DNA from: Rutidosis leptorrhynchoides
Taxonomy: Eukaryota; Streptophyta; Magnoliopsida; Asterales; Asteraceae
DNA: 64,000 bases
Assembly (NCBI RefSeq): GCF_046630445.1
Contig: NC_092336.1
Coordinates: 505,997,001 to 506,061,000 of the forward strand
Direction: 5' to 3'
Position 1 is the stretch's first letter. Each line of letters starts with the position of its first letter. The notes beneath the pieces were generated by a model, which saw nothing but the letters and a program-made list of their open reading frames with translations, ran no database searches and was not told the DNA's origin. Of this stretch, positions 1 through 10,730 are shown one piece after another. The position numbers and the translations under genes were made by a program.

Positions 1-252
1 TTTGCATTCACAAAATCATCACCATGTATCTTATTTGACTGCATTGTCAACGGATGTATTGTTAAAAACTATTATATACTGTGATTGTCTATACGTAGAA
101 ATCATCAGATGTTGAAAACCTTGGATTTATATATTCATTTATGGTGTGCCTTTTCAAAAGAATGCAATGTTTACAAAACGTATCATATAGAGGTTAAAAC
201 CTCACTATGAAATCAATGAATTCGTCCAATTGGATTTGGACGGGTCATCACA
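1..252 (+). repeat. Element A 5' LTR, 3' part only
   Basis: Matches 7190-7441 with only a few substitutions. The LTR ends in catcaca at 252, two bases before the primer-binding site. The rest of this LTR lies upstream of the window. Confidence 0.9.
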
Positions 253-254
253 AT

Positions 255-266
255 TGGTATCAGAGC
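255..266 (+). other. Element A primer-binding site (initiator tRNA-Met)
   Basis: The sequence tggtatcagagc is the classic plant LTR-retrotransposon PBS complementary to the 3' end of initiator tRNA-Met. It lies two bases inside the LTR end. Confidence 0.92.
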
Positions 267-639
267 TTGAGGTCATAGGGAACCAGACTTTGCATTAGTG
301 TGTTTAACTAGTAAATGTTAAGATGCATTAGTGAGTCTGGACTATGACCGTATCTGTTTTTTACCGAGTTTTGCTTACTATTTATTGTTGGAAATTACTT
401 GCTTATCATTCCTAAGTCTAGACATGCCTTACTGCATTTACTGCATAGATATTGTATCGACAAAGTTCATATCTTAGCGTATCTGTTACTTTAAACTTTT
501 CCTGACATCTTCCGAAAATTCCTCCGTGATTTATGGAATTTTGGTATTATATATACATGTGTAAATTATGTATTGAAGAGTACCAATCTAAATTCTATAA
601 TCTATTTCATATTAAAAATCATCTCTCAAATTATACAAG

Positions 640-1200
640 ATGGATCCCGTATCTAGTTCAAATTCCTTAAACTCTGACAGCTATTCCGATATGGATATTC
701 ACCTGAACTCCGAAGACAGTGTAACCGGAATGGATCAACCAATCAGCCATCACCTATTCTGGATGAATTGGGGATGGGTTCGTAGCCTACTTAGTCATTG
801 GAGACAAAAAGAAGGTGATCCCTTCCATCCACCACATTCCCCTCTTGGCGAAGAACCTGAAGCACTTACCGGCGAACCTGTTCGTAATACCATTTTCTCT
901 CTCATCTCCAGAGTATCTCATCATGATTTTATTCTATCTCAAATTCTAGATCTTATTCGTCCGCTCGTCCGAACCGACAATCACCCCGGTGTAATAGAAG
1001 AATTTAACGAGCTTCGCGCTCGAGTAGTGGCTTTGGAGAATATGGTGCAAAGATTACAAGCACCAGCAGCATCACCTACATCAACAGTACCACCATCATC
1101 AACACCAACAGTATCATTACCACCCCCAACAACAACATCCGTATCCCACACCTCAACATCACAATTTGTACCTCAAACATCAACGTCATACGCACCATAG
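640..1200 (+). CDS. Orphan leader ORF of element A (186 aa)
   Basis: I do not recognise this protein. It begins with a Ser/Asp-rich stretch (about residues 1-30), has a middle segment with a Trp-rich patch near residue 41, a short heptad-like helix around residues 125-142 (ELRARVVALENMVQRLQ) that may form a coiled coil, and a low-complexity Ser/Thr/Pro/Gln tail from about residue 143. The homologous segment of element C (38004-38564, - strand) is also exactly 561 nt but has stops. Equal length without indels argues that the ORF was once translated in this family. It lies 385 bp behind the PBS, where gag would be expected, so a gag-like or packaging role is possible but unproven. Confidence 0.55.
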   Translation: MDPVSSSNSLNSDSYSDMDIHLNSEDSVTGMDQPISHHLFWMNWGWVRSLLSHWRQKEGDPFHPPHSPLGEEPEALTGEPVRNTIFSLISRVSHHDFILSQILDLIRPLVRTDNHPGVIEEFNELRARVVALENMVQRLQAPAASPTSTVPPSSTPTVSLPPPTTTSVSHTSTSQFVPQTSTSYAP

Positions 1201-4200
1201 ATACCAAGGAATACCAACAACAACAAACGATGAAGTATTGATTCATAACTTCATCGAAGAATATTCTGCAGAGAATATGTAGTTTCTAAAAGTTTTAGAG
1301 ATTACTTATTCTAGTTCTAATTGTAAACCAGATGAGTGAGAGAATAGAAATGATGTAATAAAACCCTGATTGGAATGATGCACGATTTACAAGCTAGATC
1401 TATTTTACCAGCAGCATCAACAGTACCATCAGCATCACCAGCACCGTCAGCATCGTCAGCATCAGCAGCATCTATAATATCACAAGCTCCGCCAGATCCA
1501 TAATCACCGCAAACATCATCACTAATCAACAACGTGTATAGTGTATCAACGAGTTATGAAGTATTAACTCATTCCCTCTGAAGAAATTATATGTATATTT
1601 TATATATGAATTTTGAGATCAAAATAAATCTTTTTCGTACTAAGCTATTACGTGTGAATCTTAACTACTCGGTTAGTTCATGTTATTAATATGCTATGAT
1701 GTACATCCTTCGTTAATGACTTAACAGTCATTAACTATAATCTCTGCTTCGACTTAATAGATTCCATTCCATAATAAACCAAGTGTATTATTCAAATACA
1801 TGTTTAATTGTAAACTTTCATTTTCGATGTAATCGAAACTTTCTGGAAAACATCATTCGTACCTTGCGAAATTCACAAGAATTCCACGAGCACCAACATC
1901 CTTCACCGAGGAATATCAATATCAATAAATAATGAAGTATTGATTATATTAGTCAAATACTCCGCAAAAATTATGTAATCTCTAATGGTTTAGAGATTAT
2001 TCATTTCTAATTCCAGCCAATAATCAAATAAGCTTAATATGATATTAACTCATTAAATCTGTATTACATCTAAAGAAAATATACATACATATATTTTTAT
2101 AAAGACTGTAATGAAAATTCTTTTATATAAAATGTTACTTGTGAAACTTTTAACGGGTAGGTAATACCCAGGAGATATATAAAGTCACAATTAATATGTT
2201 CGATTTTGATTCAACAAATCATCAACTATACTCACTACTTTCACAACGATATACATTATTTCATAGAAATCAAAACAACCTTTCTCATCCAAACTCAATT
2301 TCATATTCTGATTTTGACAGATTAGAATCCAAGTCAAGACTCAACAAGAGACATCACTCTTAAATCTCTACATCTTTCAAAGCTATACTTTGACTTTAAA
2401 ACTTTAATAGAACATCACTTCTACCTAGAAAAATATTCGTATCATTCAAAATTCTAGAACATCATATGTATATTAACAATTACAATCTGTGTTCAAACCC
2501 TTCGAAATTCCTAAAGACACTTCAAATAATGAACAATCGAGATGATGATCTAACCACATATTACCCACAGTCTTGCACCTGAAAAACTCTCAAAACCAAA
2601 ATCATAGTTTAACACGTATCAGTGTCAGACCCTTTGGCATTTATTAGCAAAAATAACTTTTCAATCCCTTTTAAGGTAGACAGTTTTGTTACAGCTCCAA
2701 TAAATCAACTTCAATTGTTCATTCGAATAAGCCTTATTGTAACGATTACCCCTTCATCATTGTTACTGGGGAACCCTTTATATCTCACCACATTAGCAGT
2801 AAACTTACCAACAATTTCATTGATCTTTAAACCTCTCCGAAAAATCACTATACTTATTCATTGAAACCCTATCATGTACTCATCTGCATCTTGTAATGGT
2901 AGTTACCATACCAAAAAGCTTGAATCATTATTCTCAAATCTCGCAAAAATTCTACGCCAACAGTTATATATATACATATAACGTCTACCTCCAAGACTTA
3001 CATACTTCGAATGTGAAGTTTCTGAAAAACACCCTGAATTGCGAACTAGTTCTCGAAATTTTAAAAAATGCTGATGAAGCAGCAAAAACTGTAAATGAAC
3101 TTAACAGCCAAAAGTTTGATGATAAAGAATAGTATGTTAGCAAAGCTCGGAAAAAGAGAAGATTTGGTACTGAAAAATGGATTGAGTAAACCCTGAAGGA
3201 GGCTGTGGACAAATCACAAAGACTAAACCTGTCTTCAAAGAATCCAAATGATTCAGTGTCTGCTGAAGTCTTTAGCGAATACATTACTCCTGACTCTAAA
3301 CCTTTACGGACAAATCTTCTTTATCATCTTTCGATATTAGAAATTCTAAGATATTATCGTATCTTTCATTATAAATATTCTCAATATTTCTGAAGATATT
3401 TTCATAACTATTCTTATCTGAAATCATTTATCTCCTCACGTTATCTATATTACATCATAAAGGAAACGGTTTAGTTTCTATATTTTGTAAACCTTCGAGT
3501 TTAAATTATGAATATTTTTAAAGTAGTGTTGGGAACTGAAGCATGAGTTAGTATAATATAATGATACTTGATCAATGTGATTATATTACAGTAAGTCATG
3601 CTGAGTTTCTAATGGAACGTGATAAAGGTTCACAGATCATATCCTCATCATGAACTATGTTACATAACTCTTTCATTCTATTTAACCTCTAAACTATCAA
3701 GAAAATATTTTTCTTGATGATTCAGCCTTTCTGAGGTATTCGGGTAATTTGATAAATCAAGATCGTGTCATACAATTTCCTTCTTAGAACATTAACTATG
3801 TTCATTCCAAAATTCATATCTGCGAATTCTGGACCATTACATGCGGTGCTTAATGGATAGAAGGGAAAACAGAGCATGAAACTCCGAAATAGAAATGGGG
3901 GTATAAATCGCAGCAAATAGGAGAGAGCATTAACTGTGGATGTCTATGATTATAGAAAGACAGAAGCAGGGACTCTGAAAAATAGGGGAAAATATAAAGC
4001 CTGACAACAGCACATAAATTACAAACCGTGTATATCAATACGTATTGCAACGTAAAGACACGAAAGAATTAAAAACATTATAACCCCAAGGTAACAGTAG
4101 AAGAAAATAGATTCTTCCACCCGCAGATGAAAAAGAAGGATGACAGATATGAAGGTTAGGAGTATATCAAGAATTAGAATCGGATGGAGTATAATGATGA

Positions 4201-4600
4201 ATGTTTTAGAAATATGAATTGAGAGAGAAAGAATAGAAGATGGGAGGTGTGAAAATAAGGAAAAGAATGGGGTAGATTTATAGTATAATATCATATAGGA
4301 AAATCGAGACAGATCATCGCATTAAATCGAAGAGGATCATAATTTCCTTAAATTACCGAAGAATCAAATCTTATTATGAAGATTTTCTCCAAATCTCTTG
4401 AATTCCGGAAATCAACCCATCTACGTCAAAAGATATGACGAAATTTACTTTTCCCATTTCACTCTTTTGTGATAACTTCACTCGTACACTTCGCATAAAC
4501 AATTTGTTTTATCCATATTACTCAATGATGATAAAACTCTAATTTTCAGCTCGTATGCGTCATGAAAACATACTTATTATCAGCCATGACCATACCAATC
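1201..4600 (+). other. Element A internal non-coding region
   Basis: AT-rich sequence with no recognisable retroviral domain on either strand. It includes a CAG/CAT-rich imperfect repeat at about 1400-1500, resembling the Ser/Thr/Pro tail of the leader ORF, and an internal copy of the boundary motif at 2151-2163. The inverted homologue is the internal region of element C, for example 2622-2860 against 37036-37300. Short open frames here are not conserved between the two copies. Confidence 0.6.
2151..2163 (+). other. Internal copy of boundary motif taacgggtaggta (element A)
   Basis: Identical to the 13-mer just before A's 3' LTR (4623-4635). The same two-copy arrangement occurs in elements B and C. 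Confidence 0.7.
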
Positions 4601-4635
4601 AAATTTCGGGACGAAATTTCTTTAACGGGTAGGTA
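4601..4635 (+). other. Element A 3' boundary hairpin and polypurine-like motif
   Basis: The palindrome AAATTTCGGGACGAAATTT (8-bp arms, 3-base loop, 4601-4619) is followed by taacgggtaggta (4623-4635), one base before the LTR. The position is that of the plus-strand primer. The same pair occurs at 32217-32251 in B and inverted at 35390-35424 in C. Confidence 0.75.
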
Positions 4636-4788
4636 ATATGACAACCCGGAAATTTCCGACCAAATTTAAACTTAATCTTTATATGTTTCCGACACGATAA
4701 GCAAAGTCTGTAATATTGGTTCTCAAACTTTTTGAACTAATGTTATATATTCAGTTAACCTTTGACTATTGACCGATGATTCACGAAC

Positions 4789-4794
<6 letters not shown>

Positions 4795-4821
<27 letters not shown>
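4795..4821. repeat. (TA)n microsatellite in element A LTR
   Basis: Run of alternating T and A, followed by a short gt run. Confidence 0.9.
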
Positions 4822-4830
<9 letters not shown>

Positions 4831-5030
4831 ATATATAATAAGTTGGAATATTAATTATTCATAAATAACTTGTAATGTGTATTTAAAACTGATTTATGTA
4901 TATTAAATAAATATATATACATATATATAATTTCAAGTTATTTAGTAAACGATAGTAACATTCGTTTATTGATTCGATTGATATTTAGATAAGTTAACTA
5001 AAACGTTTAAGATGAACAAGTAAACACTAA

Positions 5031-5282
5031 TTTACTACAGTATTTTCGAATTGCTACAGTACCCGAAAAGCTACAGTGTTTTCGAAAATCACTATTTGCT
5101 ACAGTAAAAATGACTTTGCTACAGTAAAACACTATTTGCTACAGTAAAAACGACTTGCTACAGTAAAACACTATTTGCTGCAGTAAAATCGACTTTGCTA
5201 CAGTAAATACTATTTGCTACAGTAAACACTATTTGCTACATTAAACACTATTTGCTACAGTAAAACACTATTTGCTACAGAC
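5031..5282 (+). repeat. Tandem array of gctacagtaaa-type units
   Basis: About a dozen imperfect copies of tttgctacagtaaaacacta, each centred on gctacagt, alternating between forms ending in cacta and cgact. The array is inside the element A LTR, in the region expected to hold promoter or enhancer sequence. Confidence 0.85.
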
Positions 5283-5314
5283 TAGAAAACAAGAGATCAT
5301 GAGCTGGAAAAGGA

Positions 5315-5334
5315 GGCCATGCGATCGCATGGCC
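5315..5334. repeat. Perfect 20-bp GC-rich palindrome
   Basis: GGCCATGCGATCGCATGGCC equals its own reverse complement. It is a GC island directly after the ctacagt array in an otherwise AT-rich LTR. Confidence 0.9.
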
Positions 5335-7441
5335 ATTAGCCTACAGACCCATGGGATGGCTGGCCAGGAGTTCCTATAAAGCTCGATCGATTTATGTTTT
5401 CTCATTCACTCAATCTCTTTATATTACATATTACTCCGTATTACTTATATTATTTATTTATTTTAATTATTATTAATATTATTATTAAAGATTATTATTA
5501 ATCTTATGATATTAATATTAGTAGTATTATTATCATTAGTATACACCTAAAATACTATGACGAGGTCATGCGTACATTATTTTCAAAACGGATTTTATGA
5601 ACGGGATAAAACTAAGGAAATTATGGGTTATAGCTATGGAGGTTATGGGTATGATTCGGGGGTATGCTTGTGAGATCAATCTAGTGTTTATCATCTTCGT
5701 TGTGTCTACGTACTTTCCTACAATATTGAATCACAATATTGATACGTGAGCATTCACATCTTATCTTTTATATATTAATAGTGTATCCATGTCTAGTGCT
5801 TGACTATATATGTTTATGCATGCTTGTATGCTTTAATTTTGTTATTAGATAGTTTATGATGAATCACGAATTTGATACATATACTACTGATATAAAGTAT
5901 ATGATATGCATGTTTTTGGAAAGCTGACGAAAAATTATTAACTTTTCATTTAGAAATCGCGTGATTTCGATGAACGGATTAAAAGATATGGTCAACTGAA
6001 TTATGGTTAACGTTAATTGAAATTGTGTTTGAAACTGAAAATTAATATTTAAACAACTTGTCTATGAGATTGATAAATTGGATTTTCAAATATTACTAAT
6101 CGAGTAAATGAATTTCTATATAAAGCACGTCTCGTTTTGTTGAACAATTGTCAAAGTTGACTGTCTTATCATGTTTTAAAAGCTTTATAAACACTATAAT
6201 CTGATTTTACAAGTATTGAAAAGCTATGTGAAATAATAAAATATTTTTGATTGCCATGATAATTCAAATATAATATAGCTCCTGAAATAAATAATATTTT
6301 GAGTTTGATAAACTATAAATTCGTTCAATTATCAAGACTTATACTATGATAATAAACATGTATAGATTTAAAGATCATCTTGGATCAGATTGACTTTTGA
6401 GATGACTTTTGTTAACTTTTTCATGTCGGTCTCGAGCATTAGGATTGTGATACACTATGACCCGACCTAGCCTGTTAGACATTTATTGACCAACATATGT
6501 TCTCTAGGTTGAAATCTATGATTACTTTGCATTCCGAGTTTCGGCCACATTTCGATAAATGACCTTATGTGCTGCTAAGGTGAGTTTCATTTGCTCCCTT
6601 TTTAATTGCTTTTCCAATATATATTTTTGGGCTGAGAATACATGTACTTTATTTCAAACGTAATGGACACAAGTACATACTAAATTCTACACCGAGTTTG
6701 AACCGAAAATCCCTTAGCTTTGGTAACTAGTAACTGCCGGTTATAAGAACTGGTGGGCGCGAGTAGTTATATATGGATCCATAGGGCTTGACATCTCCGT
6801 CTATTCCAGGTATATAAACCCTAGCCTGAACTATAAAACAGACGTATGCTATTTGAGTTTAGTACACGTTGGATTGCGTATATTGTACATGTTGGTTACA
6901 TGTATGTTAAAACAGGGGTACTTATTATAATGTTAAAGTTTAGTTACCAGGGAGCTCAATCTTGTAGAATATTTTGATAAACGTTTCTGGATGAAACAAA
7001 TGAAATCTTGTGATCCACCTTTATATACAGATTATGCGCAACATTAAAACTATGAACTCACCAACCTTTGTGTTGACACTTTTAAGCATGTTTATTCTCA
7101 GGTTCCTAGAAGTCTTCCGCTGTTTGCTTATACGTTATACAAGCTATGTGCATGGAGTTATACATGCTTTATTCGAGAAAACTTTGCATTCACAAAATCA
7201 TCACCATGTATCTTATTTGACTGCATTATCAACAGATGTATTGTTAAAAACTATTATATACGGTGATTGTCTATACGTAGAAATCATCAGATGTTGAAAA
7301 CCTTGGATTTATATATTCATTTATGGTGTGCCTTTTCAGAAGAATGCAATGTTTACAAAACGTATCATATAGAGGTCAAAACCTCACTATGAAATCAATG
7401 AATGGTGTATTCGTCCAAGTGGATTTGGACGGGTCATCACA

Positions 7442-8739
7442 GTATTATACATGTATTCTAATATATTATGTAATCTTGGGATACCATAGACACGTATGCA
7501 AATGTTTTGACATATCATATCGACCCATGTATATATATTATTTGGAACAACCATAGACACTCTATATACAGTAATGTTGGAGTTAGCTATACAGGGTTGA
7601 GGTTGATTCCAAAAATATATATACTTTGAGTTGTGATCTAGCCTGAGACGTGTATATACTGGGTCGTGGATTGATTCAAGATAATATATATCGATTTATT
7701 TCTGTACATCTAACTTTGGACAACTAGTTGTAGGTTACTAACGAGGACAGCTGACTTAATAAACTTAAAACAGTAAAACATATTAAAAATATTGTAAATA
7801 TATTTTGAACATACTTTGATATATATGTACATATTTTTTATAGGTTCGTGAATCGACCAGTGGCCAAGTCTTACTTCCCGACGAAGTAAAAATCTGTGAA
7901 AGTGAGTTATAGTCCCACTTTTAAAATCTAATATTTTTGGGATAAGAATACATGCAGCTTTCTAAATGTTTTACAAAATAGACACAAGTACGCGAAACTA
8001 CATTCTATGGTTTGATTATTAAACCGAATATTTCCTTTTCAAGTCTAGTAGCCTAAGAATTAGGGAAATGACCCCTAATTGACGCAAATCCTAAAGATAG
8101 ATCTATGGGCCTAACAAACCCCATTCTGAAATTTAGAATGCTTTAATACTTCGAATTATATGGTGATTGCGATTGCCAATTTATGATATACTTGCGAGTA
8201 TGCGGGGAATATTCTATATGCATTATGTTAATGTCGGTTACCAGGTGTTCATCATAGAATGATTTTTATACACTTGCGAGTGTAGGATTATTGAATAAAT
8301 GAAATCTTGTGGTCTATTATATTAATTTGATAATATATAGGTTAAACCTATAACTCACCAACATTTTTGTTGATGTTTAAAGCATGTTTATTCTCATGTG
8401 ATTATTAAGAGCTTCCGCTGTTGCATGCTAATATATGGACAAGACTTGGTGTCAGCATGCTTGTATAATATTGTTTAAAACTGCATTCGAGATTTACTTT
8501 GTCGTAACATATTAATATTGTAAACCAATATGCATTGGTAGTGTGTAAGTGTGATATTTTTAGATTATCATTTCTGATAATCTAGGTGGTGTCCTTTTAA
8601 CCTTGTCGATAAAATAAAGATTATGGTTTGTTTTAAAAACGAATGCAGTCTTTTAAAAACGTCTTATATAGAGGTCAAAACCTCGCAACGAAATCAATTA
8701 ATATGGAACGTTTATAATCAATATGAACGGGATATTTCA
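7442..8739 (+). repeat. Element B 5' LTR, 3' portion
   Basis: Same length (1,298 bp) as 42046-43343 and about 97% identical by eye. Ends in atttca at 8739, directly before the PBS. The remainder lies left of element A, outside the window. Confidence 0.9.
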
Positions 8740-8741
8740 GT

Positions 8742-8753
8742 TGGTATCCGAGC
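8742..8753 (+). other. Element B primer-binding site (tRNA-iMet type, one mismatch)
   Basis: Reads tggtatccgagc; the usual form is tggtatcagagc. It starts two bases after the LTR end. Confidence 0.85.
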
Positions 8754-8950
8754 GTTGGTCTTAGAGAACCAGAAAATTTGCATTAGTGTGTCTTATCGAG
8801 TTTGTTAGGATGCATTAGTGAGTCTGGACTTCGACCGTGTTTTCTTTAAAAATGATTGCTTAATATTTTTTTTTTGTTGGAAACTACAAATTGTAACATG
8901 TAAATATTATGTGATAAATTAATCTCTTAACATGTTTGATACTGTGATAG

Positions 8951-9556
8951 ATGTCTACCTCTAGTACAAATCCCATCGACTCACCTAATAACAATGAAGA
9001 GTCGAATATATATTGGGAAGATTCACAAATTCCCGAAGAGGAACCGGAAGAGGAAGAACCAGAAGAAGAGGAACCGGAAGAGGAGGAACCGGAAGAAGAA
9101 GAGGTTCCGGAGGAAGAAATATTGATACCTACAGTAAATCGATTAAATAAAAGAAAATCCTCGACCAACGGACCAGAGTTAAAAATGGTCAATGGTGTTT
9201 CCGCCAAGGAAGCAAAATATTGGGAAGATTACCAATTTTTCGATGAATCGGATCCCGATGAGAATTCCGATGATGTTATAGAAATTACCTCGACCCAATT
9301 TAATAAAGCAAAAGAAAATAATAGGAGAAAAGGTATAAAAATAGAGAAACCTAATTACAACCCCGATGAACTTTATATGTATCGGCAACATCCGTATTTC
9401 CTAAAATGTAACAATAACCCGGGAACCTCTAAACCACCAGGTTTTTCTAAACCATTGTGGAAAACAACGGCTCGTATTAGAGGAACACCATATATCCCTA
9501 GAAAATTAGGAAAACGAACCAAGTTCGAAGAAGAAGAAACCAGTGATTCAGATTAG
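8951..9556 (+). CDS. Acidic orphan leader ORF of element B (201 aa)
   Basis: Not a recognised family. The N-terminus is Ser/Asn-rich, residues about 27-58 are a Glu-rich tandem repeat built on an EEEPE unit, and a second acidic cluster follows near residues 97-111. The C-terminal half is basic and aromatic, with a Tyr-rich stretch around residues 136-147 and another acidic end. It begins 209 bp after the PBS and has no stop, although gag and pol of the same element are full of stops. The frame may therefore be maintained, or its composition may simply avoid stops. It occupies the same slot as the orphan ORF of element A. Possible roles (gag accessory, chromatin-binding acidic protein) are guesses. 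Confidence 0.5.
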   Translation: MSTSSTNPIDSPNNNEESNIYWEDSQIPEEEPEEEEPEEEEPEEEEPEEEEVPEEEILIPTVNRLNKRKSSTNGPELKMVNGVSAKEAKYWEDYQFFDESDPDENSDDVIEITSTQFNKAKENNRRKGIKIEKPNYNPDELYMYRQHPYFLKCNNNPGTSKPPGFSKPLWKTTARIRGTPYIPRKLGKRTKFEEEETSDSD

Positions 9557-9693
9557 AGGGTTGTAATTATGTTGTGTATTATATGTATTGTAGTGTGCTT
9601 GTACTTTTATGTTCTATGTAAAAATTGTTTGTATTATTTGTTAATTATCTTTTATGAATCTAATCTTTGTCTATTTTACAGTATAAAAACAAA

Positions 9694-10389
9694 ATGGACG
9701 TTAAGGGTAGACAACCGAATATTTTAGAAGACCTACCAGAGGATATGATTGAGGAAATCTTGTCTAGAGTCGGTCAGAATTCATCAGCACATTTAGTTAT
9801 AGCGAAATTAACTTGTCAAATATTTGAAAGACTTTCCAGAAATGCCTTAGTTTATAAAAGGCTTTCCTTTGATAGGCTTTCCCCTACCCGCTTGCTCTTT
9901 AATTCTCCCCTCAATCTGATTTATGTTGCATCGTTAAATGCGGGGAACCCAAATGCAATTTTACGCTATGGGTTAAGAACCTATTTTGAATCAAAATATC
10001 CCAACATAGGGTTTTGTGAGTTAGAAAGAGCTTCTAACATGCAACATAAAGAAGCATATTATACTTACGGGTTAGTGATGTTCGGTTCTTACTAAAGTGT
10101 GAAAAAGAACATCGGGTTACAACTTTTAAATAAAACCTTCCCACAAGTGACGGACTCAGTAGTTGGGGTGAGAAACAAGGTTTTTAGATTATTACGGGGT
10201 TGTTGGACATTATGAAACCCTCGTACTTTTGACGACATTACAACATGCTGCCTAGCCAAATGTCATAACGGTTACTTTCCACAAGACCAAGGATGGGAAG
10301 TCGTCTTAGTAAAACCAGAATGCATGACTTGTTTCTGGACTTTTGAATTATGTGTCTTTATTTCTTTTGCTGAACAACTTGTGTATTAA
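9694..10389 (+). pseudogene. F-box-like gene captured inside element B (two in-frame stops)
   Basis: The frame opens with an F-box (LPEDMIEEILSRVGQ, about residues 12-26; the domain continues to about residue 55 with LTCQIFERLSRNALVYKRL). A helical repeat-like segment follows (NPNAILRYGLRTYFESKYP, then HKEAYYTYGLVMF). The order resembles plant F-box proteins of the At2g35280-like type, which recruit substrates to SCF ubiquitin ligases. TAA at 10093 and TGA at 10213 interrupt the frame, but it stays in phase to TAA at 10387, including a Cys/Trp-rich tail. A splice-acceptor-like cag ends at 9681, 12 bp before the chosen ATG. It sits between the leader ORF and gag of a retrotransposon. F-box confidence is good; the subfamily is from memory. 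Confidence 0.7.
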
Positions 10390-10577
10390 CTAGAATTGCC
10401 TTTATAGCTGTCGAGTAGCAAAGTTATTATGTGCTATATTTCATCCTATATGTATAATAGCGGTATTGTAAGTTTGTAAAATATTGTATAAAAGTTTGAA
10501 TGCGAAATATTATTATAATCAGTTTTTCATATAGAATTGTAGTAGTTAAATTGTATATTAGCTACTAAGTATGAACT

Positions 10578-10590
10578 TAACGGGTAGGTA
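10578..10590 (+). other. Internal copy of boundary motif taacgggtaggta (element B)
   Basis: Identical to 32239-32251 at B's 3' LTR junction. Here it runs on into ctacccg, so cgggtag and ctacccg form a small hairpin. It separates the leader/F-box cassette from gag (start 10731). Confidence 0.75.
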
Positions 10591-10730
10591 CTACCCGAAT
10601 TAAAACTATAAAATGCTAATATGAAGAAAAAGCTTTTATAAATGAGTTCATATTATGCTATGAAATACTATTGACTACTCTTAATATTCTATATGATTAA
10701 CTTAATTCTTTTGGGCTATTTTTGAAGGAA

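Larger units (their letters stand above)
1..7441 (+). mobile_element. Element A: non-autonomous LTR retrotransposon (5' end outside window)
   Basis: The start of the window (1-252) matches 7190-7441 almost base for base, which defines the ends of two LTRs around an internal region at 253-4636. A tRNA-iMet-type primer-binding site follows the first LTR. No gag, protease, RT or integrase is recognisable inside, only one orphan ORF, so the element needs proteins from another element. It sits in the 5' LTR of element B: the sequence right after it (7442 on) matches 42046 on in B's other LTR, which is uninterrupted there. Its left end and target duplication lie outside the window. Confidence 0.85.
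4637..7441 (+). repeat. Element A 3' LTR (2.8 kb)
   Basis: Starts at tatgacaacccgg and ends at catcaca. Alignment with the B and C starts (tgtagtgaccc, tgtgacgactcgg) places the first base at 4637, so the usual terminal TG reads TA here. The right end is fixed by comparison with the uninterrupted B LTR copy, where gtattatacatg (42046) matches 7442. It contains a TA microsatellite, a ctacagt tandem array and a GC-rich palindrome, listed separately. Confidence 0.85.

Noticed and set aside
9667-9693. Earlier in-frame start (TTG-type, then non-Met codons) for the F-box frame
   Set aside because: The segment includes a splice-acceptor-like cag and lacks an ATG; the ATG at 9694 directly precedes the F-box.
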